Assembly (NCBI RefSeq): GCF_019492055.1
Contig: NZ_JAICBX010000004.1
Location: forward strand, 310,001-374,000
Direction of reading: 5' to 3'
DNA: 64,000 nt
Source: Flavimaribacter sediminis
GTDB taxonomy: Bacteria; Pseudomonadota; Alphaproteobacteria; Rhizobiales; Rhizobiaceae
Each line of letters opens with the position of its first letter. Position 1 is the first letter of the stretch. Under the pieces are notes generated by a model that saw nothing but the letters and a program-made list of their open reading frames with translations, made no database searches and was not told where the DNA came from. Below are positions 18,742 through 28,791 of this stretch, in pieces. Both the position numbers and the translations under genes were made by a program.

Positions 18742-20208
18742 TTATCCGTTATTGGCGAGCAAAGAGAGGACGCGCGTTGACTCAGTGTGTTCCTGATCGG
18801 TCAAAGCCGTGGGATAGTCGCTCGTAAAACACGCATCGCAGAATTGCGGGCACTGATCGTTGCGTTGCGGTTCGTTGACGGCGCGGTAAAGGCCGTTGAT
18901 CGACAGAAACGCTAGGGAATCGACGCGGATGAAATCGCGCATCTCCTCGATCGACATGCGCGAGGCGAGCAGCTTCGACTTCTCCGGCGTGTCGACGCCA
19001 TAGAAACAAGACGCGGATGTGGGAGGCGACGCAATGCGCATATGCACCTCGGCGGCGCCTGCGTCACGCACCATCTGGACGATTTTTTGCGATGTAGTGC
19101 CCCTGACTATGGAATCATCAACCAGCACGATACGCTTGTCCCTGATCGCCCATCGATTGGCATTGTGCTTCAGCCTCACGCCCATGTGCCGGATCGCCGA
19201 CTGCGGCTGAATGAAGGTCCGTCCGACGTAATGGTTGCGAATAATCCCGAGATCGAAAGGTATCCCTGCTTCCTGGGAGAAGCCGATCGCCGCGGGCGTG
19301 CCCGAATCCGGCACAGGTACGACCATGTCAGCGTTTACCGGCGCCTCTCGGGCCAGTTCCTGGCCGATTTTCTTGCGCACCTCGTAGACGTTGCGCCCCT
19401 CGATCGTCGAATCCGGACGGGCGAAGTAGACATACTCGAATATGCAGAAGCGCGGGTTTGTCTTCTCGAACGGAAAGTAGCTGCGAGGGCCTTCCTCGGT
19501 GATAACGATGACCTCGCCCGGCTGAATGTCCCTGACGATGCGAGCCCCGATAATGTCGAGGGCGCAGGTCTCTGACGCAAGGATGTAAGCGCCGTCGAGA
19601 TCGCCCAGCACAAGAGGGCGGATTCCGAGCGGATCGCGCGCGCCGATCATCTTCTTGCCGGACAGGCCAACGAAGGAGAACGCCCCTTCGAGCTGGGTGA
19701 CGGCGTCGATGAATTTCTCCACGAGACGATCCCGTTCACTCACGGCTATCAGATGCAGCACTGTTTCGGTATCGGATGTCGAGGAAAAAATCGCGCCGCG
19801 TTTCTGCAGTTCGCGCTGTTTCGTCAATGCATTGGTGAGATTGCCGTTGTGCGCGATGGCGAAACCGCCGCCTGCGAATTCCGCGAATAAGGGCTGCACG
19901 TTGCGCAGACCTTCGCCGCCGGTTGTCGAATACCGGGTATGGCCGATGGCGCGGCTTCCGGGAAGCCGGTCCATGACCGACTGTTTGGTGAAGGTGTCGC
20001 CGATCAGGCCTACATGGCGCTCGACCGAAAATTGCTTTCCGTCAAACGAGACAATGCCGGCTGCTTCCTGGCCCCGATGCTGCAGGGCGTGCAGTCCAAG
20101 CGTCACGACCGCAGCGGCGTCCGGCTTTCCGTATATACCGAAAACGCCGCACTCGTCGCGGAAGCAGTCAGCTTCGTTTTCAGTTGTTGTCTGGTGCGTC
20201 TGAGTCAC
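18742..20208 (-). CDS. purF: Amidophosphoribosyltransferase
   Basis: A 488-residue enzyme of the first committed step of purine synthesis: it transfers ammonia from glutamine to PRPP to make phosphoribosylamine. The N-terminal nucleophile is Cys20 (DECGVFGIYG), exposed after removal of a 19-residue propeptide. The PRPP loop is IVLVDDSIVRGTT. Residues before Cys20 are poorly conserved, so the start could vary. The gene overlaps the end of cvpA by 29 bp, an order (cvpA-purF) that is widely conserved. Confidence 0.96.
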   Translation of the reverse strand: MTQTHQTTTENEADCFRDECGVFGIYGKPDAAAVVTLGLHALQHRGQEAAGIVSFDGKQFSVERHVGLIGDTFTKQSVMDRLPGSRAIGHTRYSTTGGEGLRNVQPLFAEFAGGGFAIAHNGNLTNALTKQRELQKRGAIFSSTSDTETVLHLIAVSERDRLVEKFIDAVTQLEGAFSFVGLSGKKMIGARDPLGIRPLVLGDLDGAYILASETCALDIIGARIVRDIQPGEVIVITEEGPRSYFPFEKTNPRFCIFEYVYFARPDSTIEGRNVYEVRKKIGQELAREAPVNADMVVPVPDSGTPAAIGFSQEAGIPFDLGIIRNHYVGRTFIQPQSAIRHMGVRLKHNANRWAIRDKRIVLVDDSIVRGTTSQKIVQMVRDAGAAEVHMRIASPPTSASCFYGVDTPEKSKLLASRMSIEEMRDFIRVDSLAFLSINGLYRAVNEPQRNDQCPQFCDACFTSDYPTALTDQEHTESTRVLSLLANNG

Positions 20209-20752
20209 TTATTCGAGCCTCATCGTCGGAACCCGTTTCTGATCCGCGCAGCCGTTCAATGATCGATGAATCGGCGTCTTCGGGAAGCAGGTTAACAAGC
20301 TGATCCCCAAGCGAATCCAGCATCGGCTTCGACTTGGCGTCCGCAACCCATTGCGGCTGCTGCGGAGGTGCAACGAGCCAGTTAAAGAACAGCATTGCGA
20401 CCGCCACAAGCAGGATACCACGCGCCGCGCCGAACAGGAAACCCAGCGTCCGGTCGAGCGCGCCGATCCGGCTGTCGATGATGAAATCGGCGATCTTCAT
20501 CGTGATAACGGAGACGACGATCAGCACCACGACAAATATGGCTGCGGCCGAAATTATCAACGCCACATCGTCGTTCGAAACATATTGCTGCACGAACGGC
20601 AGAAGCGTTGGATAAAACTTGTATGCGGCAAAGGCGGCAGCCGCCCATGACACGACGGCGAGAACTTCCCGCGAGAATCCTCGAACCATGGCGAGCACGG
20701 CCGAGAACAGGGTAACGGCAAGCACTAATCCGTCCAGCAGGGTAATCGGCAT
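20180..20752 (-). CDS. cvpA: CvpA family membrane protein
   Basis: A 190-residue protein with four hydrophobic segments in its first ~145 residues (PITLLDGLVLAVTLFSAVLA at the start) and a polar tail. CvpA proteins are needed for colicin V production in E. coli and more generally for envelope stress tolerance; the molecular role is unsettled. Its position directly before purF is the classic arrangement. Confidence 0.9.
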   Translation of the reverse strand: MPITLLDGLVLAVTLFSAVLAMVRGFSREVLAVVSWAAAAFAAYKFYPTLLPFVQQYVSNDDVALIISAAAIFVVVLIVVSVITMKIADFIIDSRIGALDRTLGFLFGAARGILLVAVAMLFFNWLVAPPQQPQWVADAKSKPMLDSLGDQLVNLLPEDADSSIIERLRGSETGSDDEARISDSDAPDNN

Positions 20753-20831
20753 ATTGGATGAACCTCGTGATGCAATCGAAAAGCCTGGAACTGCGCAGGG
20801 TTCTTACCCGGCGTTTCCGGTTCTGACTATT

Positions 20832-22232
20832 CTATTCCCCGACGTCTTGCAAATCCCGGATATCCGTTCCGGCTATGCGCGCCACCAGATCGGACAGGTT
20901 TTCAACAAATCTCCATTCTCCGTCAGGCCTTGCGGGCAGATCTGCGGAGCCTCCGGACAGCACAGCCTGTGTGAATCCGAGCTTTTCGGCTTCCTTGAGT
21001 CGCTGCAGCGTATGTGCAACCGGGCGCACGGCCCCGGAAAGGCTGATTTCGCCGAAATACACGCAATCGGCCGGCAGGGCCAGCCCGGCAAGCGAAGACA
21101 CCAAAGCCGCGGCGATCGCCAGATCCGCCGCCGGTTCCGTGATCCGATATCCGCCTGCGACGTTGAGATAGACGTCATGTTGACCGAGCCGCACGCCGCA
21201 ATGGGACTCGAGGACTGCGAGTATCATCGCCAGGCGCGCCGAATCCCAACCAACCACCGCGCGCCGCGGCGTGCCAAGCGGCGAGGGCGACACCAGCGCC
21301 TGGACTTCCACCAGAACCGGCCGCGTGCCTTCCATTCCGGCGAACACCGCGGCGCCCGCAGCCTTTTCGTTGCGTTCTCCGAGAAACAGTTCGGAAGGGT
21401 TGGCGACCTCGCGCAGGCCTGCGTCCGACATCTCGAAAACGCCGATCTCGTCGGTCGGCCCGAAGCGGTTTTTCACGGTGCGCAGAATGCGGTAGTGGTG
21501 ACCCCGGTCACCCTCGAAATAGAGGACGCCGTCGACCATGTGTTCGACAACGCGCGGGCCGGCGATCTGGCCATCCTTGGTGACATGTCCGACAAGGACG
21601 ACCGCGGCGCCGGTCTGTTTGGCGAACCGGATCATTGCCTGTGCGCCTGTGCGCACCTGCGTTACGGTTCCCGGCGCAGAGTCTGCGAAGTCGCTCCAAA
21701 GCGTCTGTATGGAATCAACGATCACGAAATCCGGACGCTTGTTCTGATCGAGCGTGGCGAGAATGTCTTCGACATTGGTTTCGGCCGCCAGCATGACATT
21801 GCTGTCAGCTGCGCCGAGCCTCTGCGCGCGCAGCCGGACCTGGGCTGTTGCTTCTTCTCCGGAGACATAGATGACGCTGTGGCCGTTACGGGAGAGGGCT
21901 GCCGCCGCCTGCATCAACAGGGTTGATTTGCCGATGCCCGGATCGCCGCCAACGAGCATGGCCGAGCCGCGCACAAAGCCACCGCCGGTCACGCGATCGA
22001 GTTCGGCAATGTCGCTCGAAATGCGCGGCGCATCCTCGATCTCTCCGGAAAGCGGCGTCAGAGCGACAGGGCGTCCCTTTCTGGTCTTGCGTTGCGGCCC
22101 CCCGCCGACCCCGGCGGTCGGGTTGTCTTCGACGATCGTGTTCCACTCGCCGCAATTGTCGCACCGACCTGCCCATTGCCCGTAAACGGCGCCGCAATTC
22201 TGGCAGACGAAGCGTGCTCTGGCTTTAGCCAT
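20832..22232 (-). CDS. radA: DNA repair protein RadA
   Basis: A 466-residue branch-migration ATPase of recombination repair. It shows the N-terminal four-Cys zinc finger (Cys10, Cys13, Cys24, Cys27), Walker A GGDPGIGKST (95-104), Walker B at about 167-175, the RadA-specific KNRFG motif (254-258) and a C-terminal Lon-protease-like domain. It drives strand exchange at recombination intermediates with RecA. It overlaps the end of alr by 8 bp, suggesting co-transcription. Confidence 0.96.
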   Translation of the reverse strand: MAKARARFVCQNCGAVYGQWAGRCDNCGEWNTIVEDNPTAGVGGGPQRKTRKGRPVALTPLSGEIEDAPRISSDIAELDRVTGGGFVRGSAMLVGGDPGIGKSTLLMQAAAALSRNGHSVIYVSGEEATAQVRLRAQRLGAADSNVMLAAETNVEDILATLDQNKRPDFVIVDSIQTLWSDFADSAPGTVTQVRTGAQAMIRFAKQTGAAVVLVGHVTKDGQIAGPRVVEHMVDGVLYFEGDRGHHYRILRTVKNRFGPTDEIGVFEMSDAGLREVANPSELFLGERNEKAAGAAVFAGMEGTRPVLVEVQALVSPSPLGTPRRAVVGWDSARLAMILAVLESHCGVRLGQHDVYLNVAGGYRITEPAADLAIAAALVSSLAGLALPADCVYFGEISLSGAVRPVAHTLQRLKEAEKLGFTQAVLSGGSADLPARPDGEWRFVENLSDLVARIAGTDIRDLQDVGE

Positions 22233-23418
22233 CGCCGGATGGTCCCGATTGCGGCCGAATGTAGTGGCGGCAATAGCGCTTACCGAGCGACGTCAGAACC
22301 TCGTACCCAATGGTGCCTGCCGCATCGGCTACTTCGTCTACCGGTATGTTCGGTCCGAACAGTTCGATGAAATCCCCGGCCGCAACGCTGCCTGCAGGCA
22401 AGTCGGTGACGTCGAAGGCGGTTATGTCCATGGTCACGCGTCCGAGAACCGGCGCCGCCTGACCGTTGATCCATCCTCTGGCGCCATTTTCGATCACATC
22501 GCGCAAAGGAACGCCCGACCCCGAGACGGAGCGAAGATAGCCGTCGGCATATCCGATGGAACACACTGCGATACGGCTGTCCCTTGCAAGCTCCACGGTT
22601 GCGCCGTAACTGACCGTTTCGCCGGCGCGGGCCTGGCGGATAGTCATGATGCGCGCTTCGGCGGCGGCGACCATCCTGAGCGGTGTGTCGCCCTGATTCG
22701 CCGCCCGACCGCCATAAAGGGCGATGCCCGGGCGCGTAAGATCAAAGTGAAAGTCCGGCCCGAGCAGGATGCCGGCGGATGCGGCAAGGCTTGCTTCAAC
22801 GCCGTCAAAGGCGTCCGCGACCCGACGGAACCGCTCCAGTTGATCTGTGTTCTGGGGATGGTTCGGTTCGTCGGAGCTGGCGAGATGGCTCATTACCAGC
22901 ACCGGCGCGAAACCGGCCGGGCGCGCGACGTCGTTTGCGAGCTCCAGCGCTTCCTCGACGGTTACCCCCAACCTGTTCATGCCAGTGTCAACTTGAAGGG
23001 CGCATGGATGATCGTCCATCTCGATGCAATGCGCCGACCACCAGGCGACCTGCTCCATTGATGCGAGAACCGGAACCAGTTCGGCCGTTCGGCAAATCGT
23101 CTCGATGCCCGGCAGCATGCAGTTCATGACATAGATGCGGCCGTCCGGCGCATGTGGGCGCAATTCGGCGCCCTCGCGCGCTGTCGCGACGAAAAAATCC
23201 CTGCAGCCCGCTTCATAGAGAGCGTCGACTGCATGGACGGCGCCGAGCCCGTAAGCGTCCGCCTTCACGACGGCCGCGCAACGCGCGTTGCCGCTCATTG
23301 CGCGGCAGCTCCGCCAGTTCTCTACGAGCGCATCAAGGTCGACAGTCAGTCGCGCCCCGTAGTCGTCATCGCTCGCAATCGCGCCGTCGATCTCGTCAAC
23401 CTTCAATAGTTCAGCCAA
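22225..23418 (-). CDS. alr: Alanine racemase
   Basis: A 397-residue PLP enzyme that interconverts L- and D-alanine for peptidoglycan. The PLP-binding Lys is Lys52 in VVKADAYGLG, and the C-terminal catalytic Tyr lies in GETVSYGAT. The N-terminal ~20 residues are extra. It lies between dnaB and radA, the usual arrangement in this order. Confidence 0.95.
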   Translation of the reverse strand: MAELLKVDEIDGAIASDDDYGARLTVDLDALVENWRSCRAMSGNARCAAVVKADAYGLGAVHAVDALYEAGCRDFFVATAREGAELRPHAPDGRIYVMNCMLPGIETICRTAELVPVLASMEQVAWWSAHCIEMDDHPCALQVDTGMNRLGVTVEEALELANDVARPAGFAPVLVMSHLASSDEPNHPQNTDQLERFRRVADAFDGVEASLAASAGILLGPDFHFDLTRPGIALYGGRAANQGDTPLRMVAAAEARIMTIRQARAGETVSYGATVELARDSRIAVCSIGYADGYLRSVSGSGVPLRDVIENGARGWINGQAAPVLGRVTMDITAFDVTDLPAGSVAAGDFIELFGPNIPVDEVADAAGTIGYEVLTSLGKRYCRHYIRPQSGPSGDG

Positions 23419-23435
23419 TCCGCCGTCTGTTCATA

Positions 23436-24959
23436 TTATTCATGGCTGTATTGCGAATAGGAACTGTCTGCAAGGTCGGAGAAGCGCGTAAACTCGTCCT
23501 GGAAGCCGAGTGACACCGTGCCTGTCGGGCCGTGGCGCTGTTTTGCGACGATAACGTCGGCCGTGCCGCGCACCTTCGCCATCTTTTCTTCCCAGCGCAG
23601 ATATTCCTCGGTCTTGATGTTGCCCGAGACTTCTTCCGGCGTTCGGCGCGGTTCCTGGTTCTTGACGTAATATTCCTCGCGATAGACGAAAAGCACCACG
23701 TCGGCGTCCTGTTCGATCGAACCCGATTCGCGAAGGTCGGAAAGCTGCGGGCGCTTGTCGTCTCGGTTTTCCACCTGACGCGACAGCTGCGACAGGGCAA
23801 TGACCGGCACCGCGAGTTCCTTGGCAAGCGCCTTAAGCCCGGTGGTGATCTCGGTGATTTCCTGGACGCGATTGTCGTTTGACTTCTTTGAGCCTGTCAT
23901 AAGCTGCACATAGTCGATGACCAGCAGGTCGAGACCGCGCTGGCGTTTCAGCCGACGCGCGCGCGCCGCAAGCTGGGCGATCGAAATGCCGCCGGTCTGG
24001 TCGATGAAGAGCGGCACCTTCTGCATCTCCTGGGAGCAGCCCACGAGAAGTTCAAAATCGGCTTCCGTGATCTCGCCCCGGCGAATTTTGGAAGAGGGGA
24101 TCTCCGTCTGCTCGGAAATGATGCGGGTCGCGAGCTGTTCTGACGACATTTCCAGTGAGTAGAAGCCGACGACGCCGCCATTGACGGCCTTCGACGAACC
24201 GTCGGCTTGCACTTCGGCCCTGTAGGCTTTGGCGATATTGTACGCAATGTTCGTCGCAAGAGAAGTCTTGCCCATGCCCGGTCGCCCGGCCAGGATGATC
24301 AGGTCGGACTGCTGGAGGCCGCCCATCCTGCGATCGAGCGTGTGAATGCCGGTGGAAATGCCCGAAAGCCCGCCATCGCGCTGATAGGCCGCGCCGGCCA
24401 TGTCGATTGCGAGCGCGACGGCGTCGTTGAAACTCTGAAAACCGCCGTCATAGCGTCCAGTCTCGGCGAGTTCGAAAAGCCGGCGCTCGGCGTCTTCGAT
24501 CTGGCTCTGGGGCGGCATGTCCAATGGCGCGTCGAAGGCGATGTTGACCATGTCCTCGCCGATCGTGATCAGGGCGCGCCTCAGCGCCAGGTCGTAAATG
24601 GCGCGGCCATAGTCTTCCGCATTGATGATGGTGACGGCTTCGGCGGCGAGACGCGCGAGATATTGCGCGATCGTCATTTCGCCGACCTTCTCGTCCGCGG
24701 GAAGGAATGTCTTGATGGTGACTGGATTGGCCGTCTTGCCCATACGAATGATTTCGCCGGCCACCTCGAAAATCTTGCGATGAAGCGGCTCATGCAGATG
24801 GATCGGCTTGAGGAAATCCGAGACACGGTAATAGGCGTCGTTATTCACGAGGATCGCGCCCAGCAGCGCCTGTTCAGCCTCAATGTTTCCAGGCGCCTCA
24901 CGGTATATACTGTTGTTGTTATTGGCGTTCTGGTCGATGCGTCTTGCCGGGTCGCTCAT
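23436..24959 (-). CDS. dnaB: Replicative DNA helicase DnaB
   Basis: A 507-residue hexameric helicase with the N-terminal primase-interacting domain (EAEQALLGAILVNN) and a RecA-like motor with Walker A AGRPGMGKTS (224-233) and Walker B DLLVIDYVQLM. It unwinds DNA at the replication fork in the cytoplasm. No intein interrupts the motor domain. It is the first gene of the dnaB-alr-radA-cvpA-purF run. Confidence 0.97.
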   Translation of the reverse strand: MSDPARRIDQNANNNNSIYREAPGNIEAEQALLGAILVNNDAYYRVSDFLKPIHLHEPLHRKIFEVAGEIIRMGKTANPVTIKTFLPADEKVGEMTIAQYLARLAAEAVTIINAEDYGRAIYDLALRRALITIGEDMVNIAFDAPLDMPPQSQIEDAERRLFELAETGRYDGGFQSFNDAVALAIDMAGAAYQRDGGLSGISTGIHTLDRRMGGLQQSDLIILAGRPGMGKTSLATNIAYNIAKAYRAEVQADGSSKAVNGGVVGFYSLEMSSEQLATRIISEQTEIPSSKIRRGEITEADFELLVGCSQEMQKVPLFIDQTGGISIAQLAARARRLKRQRGLDLLVIDYVQLMTGSKKSNDNRVQEITEITTGLKALAKELAVPVIALSQLSRQVENRDDKRPQLSDLRESGSIEQDADVVLFVYREEYYVKNQEPRRTPEEVSGNIKTEEYLRWEEKMAKVRGTADVIVAKQRHGPTGTVSLGFQDEFTRFSDLADSSYSQYSHE

Positions 24960-25295
24960 AATATCCCTTCTTCACTGAACCCGTTTGTCTGCGGGCCCGT
25001 TCACCTGGCGGCTCTTCGCGCCGCGATCGCGCTGGAAATCGTCTGCCTTACGGGCGACCGGTATAGGCGCAAAATCAGGCGAAAACCGAAAAATGGTCCA
25101 GCCATGCTCGATGTCCACAAGCCTCGTGTGGAAATATAATTGATATCTGATTCTGTTTGACAGGCGAAAGGGAATCAAAATGTGGCGGGGAAGATGCGCG
25201 AACTTGAGCCTGTTCGTCTTTCGTGCAGCAGACGCAACGTAAGCCGGCGGATAAGGCCCGTCAGGAACTGAAAAATGAGTGAAGTTCGCGGGCGC
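24960..25295. other. Intergenic region upstream of dnaB
   Basis: 336 bp between the cfa stop and the dnaB start, both genes on the minus strand. It should hold the dnaB promoter, but I see no convincing -35/-10 pair on that strand. There is a short AT-rich patch (25130-25150) with a small inverted repeat CCACA/TGTGG just before it. No credible gene was found. Confidence 0.5.
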
Positions 25296-26570
25296 CTATT
25301 TCGCGGTCACTGGCTGTCTCATTTTGGCGGGAGAGGGCGCTGGGCTCGCCTTTGCTGGCGCATGCTCCATCTCGGTAATGTAATCGCGTACGATTGGAAG
25401 CGCATCGACCTTCTTCGCCATCTGGATCTGGAAGACAACGAGGTCCTGATGGCGAAAACCTGATTCGGACGACGCGAGATAGAATTCCCACATGCGGCAG
25501 AATCGTTCGTCGTACAGTTCTTTCGCCTTGTCGCGATTCTGCATGAAGGCGTGGCGCCAGGCTTTGAGCGTTTCGGCGTAATGCAGCCTCAATATCTCGA
25601 CATCGGTTACTGCGAGACCGGACCGCTCGATGGCCGGCAGCATTTCCGACAGGGACGGAATATATCCGCCCGGGAAGATATATTTCTTGATGAACGCGTT
25701 GGTCGGCGAGGGCGGATGTGTCTGACCGATCGTGTGCAGCAGCATGACGCCATCGTCGTCGAGTATCTCGGCGCATTTGTCGAAATAGGTCTGGTAATGT
25801 TTCTTTCCGACATGTTCGAACATGCCGACCGAAACGATTCGGTCGAATTTCTGTTCGATCTTGCGATAGTCGAGCAGCTTGAACTCGGCTTTCGCGGCGA
25901 GGCCTTCATCACGCGCCCGGCGGTTCGATACGTTGAACTGCTCGTCCGACAGGGTCACCCCGGTGACACGGGCGTCGAATTCGCGGGCAAGGTGAAGTCC
26001 CATGCCGCCCCATCCGGAACCGATATCAAGAACCGACAGCTTTCCGCGCTCCATATAGAGCTTTGCGGCGATGTGTTTTTTCTTGGCAAGCTGAGCCTCC
26101 GCCAGATCGAAATCCGGTTTTTCGTAGTAGGCGCAGGAGTACTGGCGATCCGGGTCGAGAAACAGGTCATACAGTTCGCCAGACAGATCATAGTGATGTT
26201 GGACATTGGCCCTTGAGCGTCCGAGCGTGTTCCAGTCTCCAACATGAGACACAGCGCGGCGAAGGCCATCGACAATTTTAAGCCAGGCCGAGGATGTGGT
26301 GGCGTTGGAGCCGGCATTCTCGAAGATCACTTCAAGGAAATCGTAGATATCGCCCTCGACCATGTCGATATCGCCGTCCATGAAGGCTTCAGCGAATTTG
26401 AGTGATGGATCGAGAAGGATCTCGCGTTCGGCTTTTTTGGAATTGAGGCGGACATGAACCGGCTGTCCCGCGCCGTCTCCAAACTTGCTCGTCCTTCCGC
26501 CTGCAAATGTTACGGTCAAATTTCCCGATTTGACCAGTCTGTTTATCAATCGCTCAAGAAAACGGTCCAC
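25296..26570 (-). CDS. cfa: Cyclopropane-fatty-acyl-phospholipid synthase
   Basis: A 424-residue SAM-dependent enzyme that adds a methylene bridge to unsaturated acyl chains of membrane phospholipids. The SAM-binding motif is VLDIGSGWGGMG (180-191). Other landmarks are YSCAYY (Cys146), HHYDLSGELYDLFLD and MFEHVGKKHY. The length is somewhat above E. coli Cfa (382) because of an Ala/Pro/Lys-rich C-terminal tail. It stands alone behind the rplI terminator, so it probably has its own promoter. Whether it makes the cyclopropane or another methyl modification is not provable from the sequence. Confidence 0.9.
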   Translation of the reverse strand: MDRFLERLINRLVKSGNLTVTFAGGRTSKFGDGAGQPVHVRLNSKKAEREILLDPSLKFAEAFMDGDIDMVEGDIYDFLEVIFENAGSNATTSSAWLKIVDGLRRAVSHVGDWNTLGRSRANVQHHYDLSGELYDLFLDPDRQYSCAYYEKPDFDLAEAQLAKKKHIAAKLYMERGKLSVLDIGSGWGGMGLHLAREFDARVTGVTLSDEQFNVSNRRARDEGLAAKAEFKLLDYRKIEQKFDRIVSVGMFEHVGKKHYQTYFDKCAEILDDDGVMLLHTIGQTHPPSPTNAFIKKYIFPGGYIPSLSEMLPAIERSGLAVTDVEILRLHYAETLKAWRHAFMQNRDKAKELYDERFCRMWEFYLASSESGFRHQDLVVFQIQMAKKVDALPIVRDYITEMEHAPAKASPAPSPAKMRQPVTAK

Positions 26571-26698
26571 GACAATAGGCCTCGTGCTTGTCAGTCTCTG
26601 TCCCCGAAGAAATTCGGCGTTGTTTGTAGTGACTGTAACAATGAAAAATCTGATAATCCAGTATCATGCGTCAGGCTGTGATAAGAATGCCACAACAT

Positions 26699-26725
26699 AA
26701 AAATGCCCGGTCACTGACCGGGCAT
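26699..26725 (-). terminator. Intrinsic terminator of the rpsF-rplI operon
   Basis: ATGCCCGGTCA and TGACCGGGCAT form a near-perfect palindrome at 26703-26725. On the minus strand it is followed by a run of T (26699-26703), so it ends transcripts of the ribosomal protein operon. Confidence 0.85.
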
Positions 26726-26751
26726 CGAGATAGTCGCCATGAGAAGTTTCC

Positions 26752-27393
26752 TCAGGCCTTTTCTTCGTCTTCTGTGGTTTCGTCAGCTTCGTCCGCAGCA
26801 TCGTCGCCAAGTTCTTCGGATTCGGCGGCTTCGAATTCGACGCCTTCCTCGAAGAGTTCCTCTGCATTGACGTCTTCTTCCTCGTCAACACCGTAGATGG
26901 CTTCGGCGGAGGTGAGGTCTTCGCCTTTCGCCTGCCTTTCGGCTTCATCTGCGGAACGAGCGACGTTCAGTTCGATCTTCACCTCGACTTCAGCGTGGAG
27001 CGAAATGATGACGTCGTGCAGACCGATGGTCTTGATCGGGTTCTGCAGTTCGACCTGGTTGCGGCCGATGCTGAAACCTTCGCTGTCGAGGATTTCTAAA
27101 ACATCGCGGGCTGCGACCGAGCCGTAGAGCTGGCCGGTTTCGCCGGCGGCGCGCACAACGATGAAGGACGAGCCCTCAAGTTTGTCCGCGACCTGCTGAG
27201 CTTCGCCGCGACGTTCGAGGTTGCGGGCTTCGAGCTGCGCGCGTTCGGCCTCGAAGCGAGCCTTGTTGGCTTCGCTGGCGCGCAGCGCCTTTCCCTGCGG
27301 AAGGAGATAGTTGCGGGCGTAACCGTCGCGCACCTTGACGGTGTCGCCCATCTGGCCGAGCTTGGCCACGCGTTCGAGAAGAATGACGTCCAT
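26752..27393 (-). CDS. rplI: 50S ribosomal protein L9 with long acidic tail
   Basis: A 213-residue L9. The N-terminal domain ([20 protein letters not shown], then [13 protein letters not shown]) and the C-terminal rRNA-binding domain are normal through about residue 150. A tail of about 60 residues rich in Glu, Asp and Ala follows. Typical L9 has about 149 residues; alphaproteobacterial L9 is commonly longer. The start at ATG 27393 has a good AAAGGAC ribosome-binding site. It is the last gene of the rpsF-rpsR-DUF2232-rplI operon. Confidence 0.96.
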   Translation of the reverse strand: MDVILLERVAKLGQMGDTVKVRDGYARNYLLPQGKALRASEANKARFEAERAQLEARNLERRGEAQQVADKLEGSSFIVVRAAGETGQLYGSVAARDVLEILDSEGFSIGRNQVELQNPIKTIGLHDVIISLHAEVEVKIELNVARSADEAERQAKGEDLTSAEAIYGVDEEEDVNAEELFEEGVEFEAAESEELGDDAADEADETTEDEEKA

Positions 27394-27406
27394 TGCATAA
27401 GTCCTT

Positions 27407-28372
27407 TCAGGTGGTTTTGTCGTTCTTGTTTGGGGATGTCGGAGCCGTTGTCCGGGTAGTCCCGAACAGGCCGGCAATGAAGAAAGCCACGAGCGGCATC
27501 ATCGAAGCGATGAAGACCACAACATAGGCAAACCAGAGAAGCAGCAAGCGCCAGGGTTTTCCGCGGGTCGCAAAGTGCAGCATGGCGAGGCCGGACAGCG
27601 TAAACCCAGCGGTGAAAGCGCCCGTGATCGCCAATCCGGCTGCAGACAGGCCGCCGCCAATAAAGTAGACAACAAGCCCTGCGCCAAGGATGGGTATTGC
27701 GATTGGCTGCATACGAAGGTGAGCTGGAAGATCGTCGCGGGGCCGCTTTGAACGCCTGAATTTATCCGCAAGCCTCGCCGATACATACCAACCGAAAAAG
27801 AGCAGCAGTACAAAGAAGGCGCCAAGGAGGAACGGCATGATTGCGAGGAATTGGTCTATTGCGGCTTCCATCGAGTTGAGGGGAATTGTCTCGGCTTCGG
27901 GAGTCTGCGCGATAAATTCTTCAAGCAACATCAAATAGGTGTCGCGCATTTCCTGACTGTCGCCTACGGAGAGGATTTGCAGGGAAGAAAGGGCGGCCGA
28001 AATTCCACAAATGTAGAGGAATAAACGCGAGAGCGGATACCACGCCAATTCGCCTTCCGGTCCGCCGATTTCGTCGGCGGGGCGGGCCAGGTTGGTGAGA
28101 TGCGCAATCCATGCCGCTGGCGCGAACAAGGCCCCGGCAAACAATGCAGCTACAAAAGGAGAGGTCGCAATTCCCAAAATTATTGCGCCGATGAAGCCGG
28201 CGATGACTCCGGCGCGGTTCGACCAGCCAATTCCGGCGACCAGCACTGAAACGAGCGAAAGAAACATGAAGAGAAAATTGAGAAGCGGAAACGCAAGCGC
28301 GCTCAGCACCAGCATCGCCGAAGCAATTCCGGCAAAAATGCCGACAGCAATGGATTGAGTCGCGGTGTTCAT
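27407..28372 (-). CDS. DUF2232 family membrane protein
   Basis: A 321-residue protein with about eight hydrophobic segments, placed between rpsR and rplI. A DUF2232 membrane protein in this operon position is common in Hyphomicrobiales; its function is unknown. The start at ATG 28372 ([11 protein letters not shown]) is preferred to the ATG eight codons upstream because it gives a normal hydrophobic N-terminus. The last ~15 residues are polar and Thr-rich. Confidence 0.8.
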   Translation of the reverse strand: MNTATQSIAVGIFAGIASAMLVLSALAFPLLNFLFMFLSLVSVLVAGIGWSNRAGVIAGFIGAIILGIATSPFVAALFAGALFAPAAWIAHLTNLARPADEIGGPEGELAWYPLSRLFLYICGISAALSSLQILSVGDSQEMRDTYLMLLEEFIAQTPEAETIPLNSMEAAIDQFLAIMPFLLGAFFVLLLFFGWYVSARLADKFRRSKRPRDDLPAHLRMQPIAIPILGAGLVVYFIGGGLSAAGLAITGAFTAGFTLSGLAMLHFATRGKPWRLLLLWFAYVVVFIASMMPLVAFFIAGLFGTTRTTAPTSPNKNDKTT

Positions 28373-28467
28373 CGTTTCGCTGTCCTGCTTGTTCAAGCAG
28401 TTAGAGGCAAATCCGGAATCAGTCTCTCAATATCCGGTCGCCCCAACTCGGGGTTTTGGTTTCAGGG

Positions 28468-28490
28468 CCGCCGCGCCCATCACGGCGGCC
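28468..28490 (-). other. Intercistronic hairpin between rpsR and the DUF2232 gene
   Basis: GCCGCCG and CGGCGGC pair around a nine-base loop, 40 bp downstream of the rpsR stop. No T-run follows on the minus strand, so it is more likely an RNA-stability or processing hairpin than a terminator. Confidence 0.4.
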
Positions 28491-28530
28491 GAAGCCGGGG
28501 CGTTCCCCGGCCAGGTGTTTGCAGTCCGCC

Positions 28531-28779
28531 TTACTTTACGAGATAGGGCAGCAGGCCGAGGAAACGGGCGCGCTTGATCGCACGGGCGAGTTCGCGCTGC
28601 TTCTTCTGGCTCACGGCAGTAATACGGGACGGGACGATCTTGCCGCGTTCGGAGATGTAACGCTGCAAGAGGCGTACGTCCTTGTAGTCGATCTTCGGAG
28701 CGTTGGCGCCGGAAAACGGGCATGTCTTGCGGCGACGGTGAAACGGGCGCCGTGTCGGAATCTGATTGATGTCTACCAT
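28531..28779 (-). CDS. rpsR: 30S ribosomal protein S18
   Basis: An 82-residue small-subunit protein with the conserved core [20 protein letters not shown] and [16 protein letters not shown]. It binds next to S6 on the platform of the 30S subunit. It follows rpsF after 12 bp in the same operon. Length and sequence are normal. Confidence 0.97.
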   Translation of the reverse strand: MVDINQIPTRRPFHRRRKTCPFSGANAPKIDYKDVRLLQRYISERGKIVPSRITAVSQKKQRELARAIKRARFLGLLPYLVK

Positions 28780-28791
28780 GGTCAGGCTCCC

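Noticed and set aside
20619-21926. A 435-codon open frame on the plus strand
   Set aside because: It is antisense to radA and the 5' part of cvpA, rich in Arg/His/Gly as expected for a shadow of GC-rich coding DNA.
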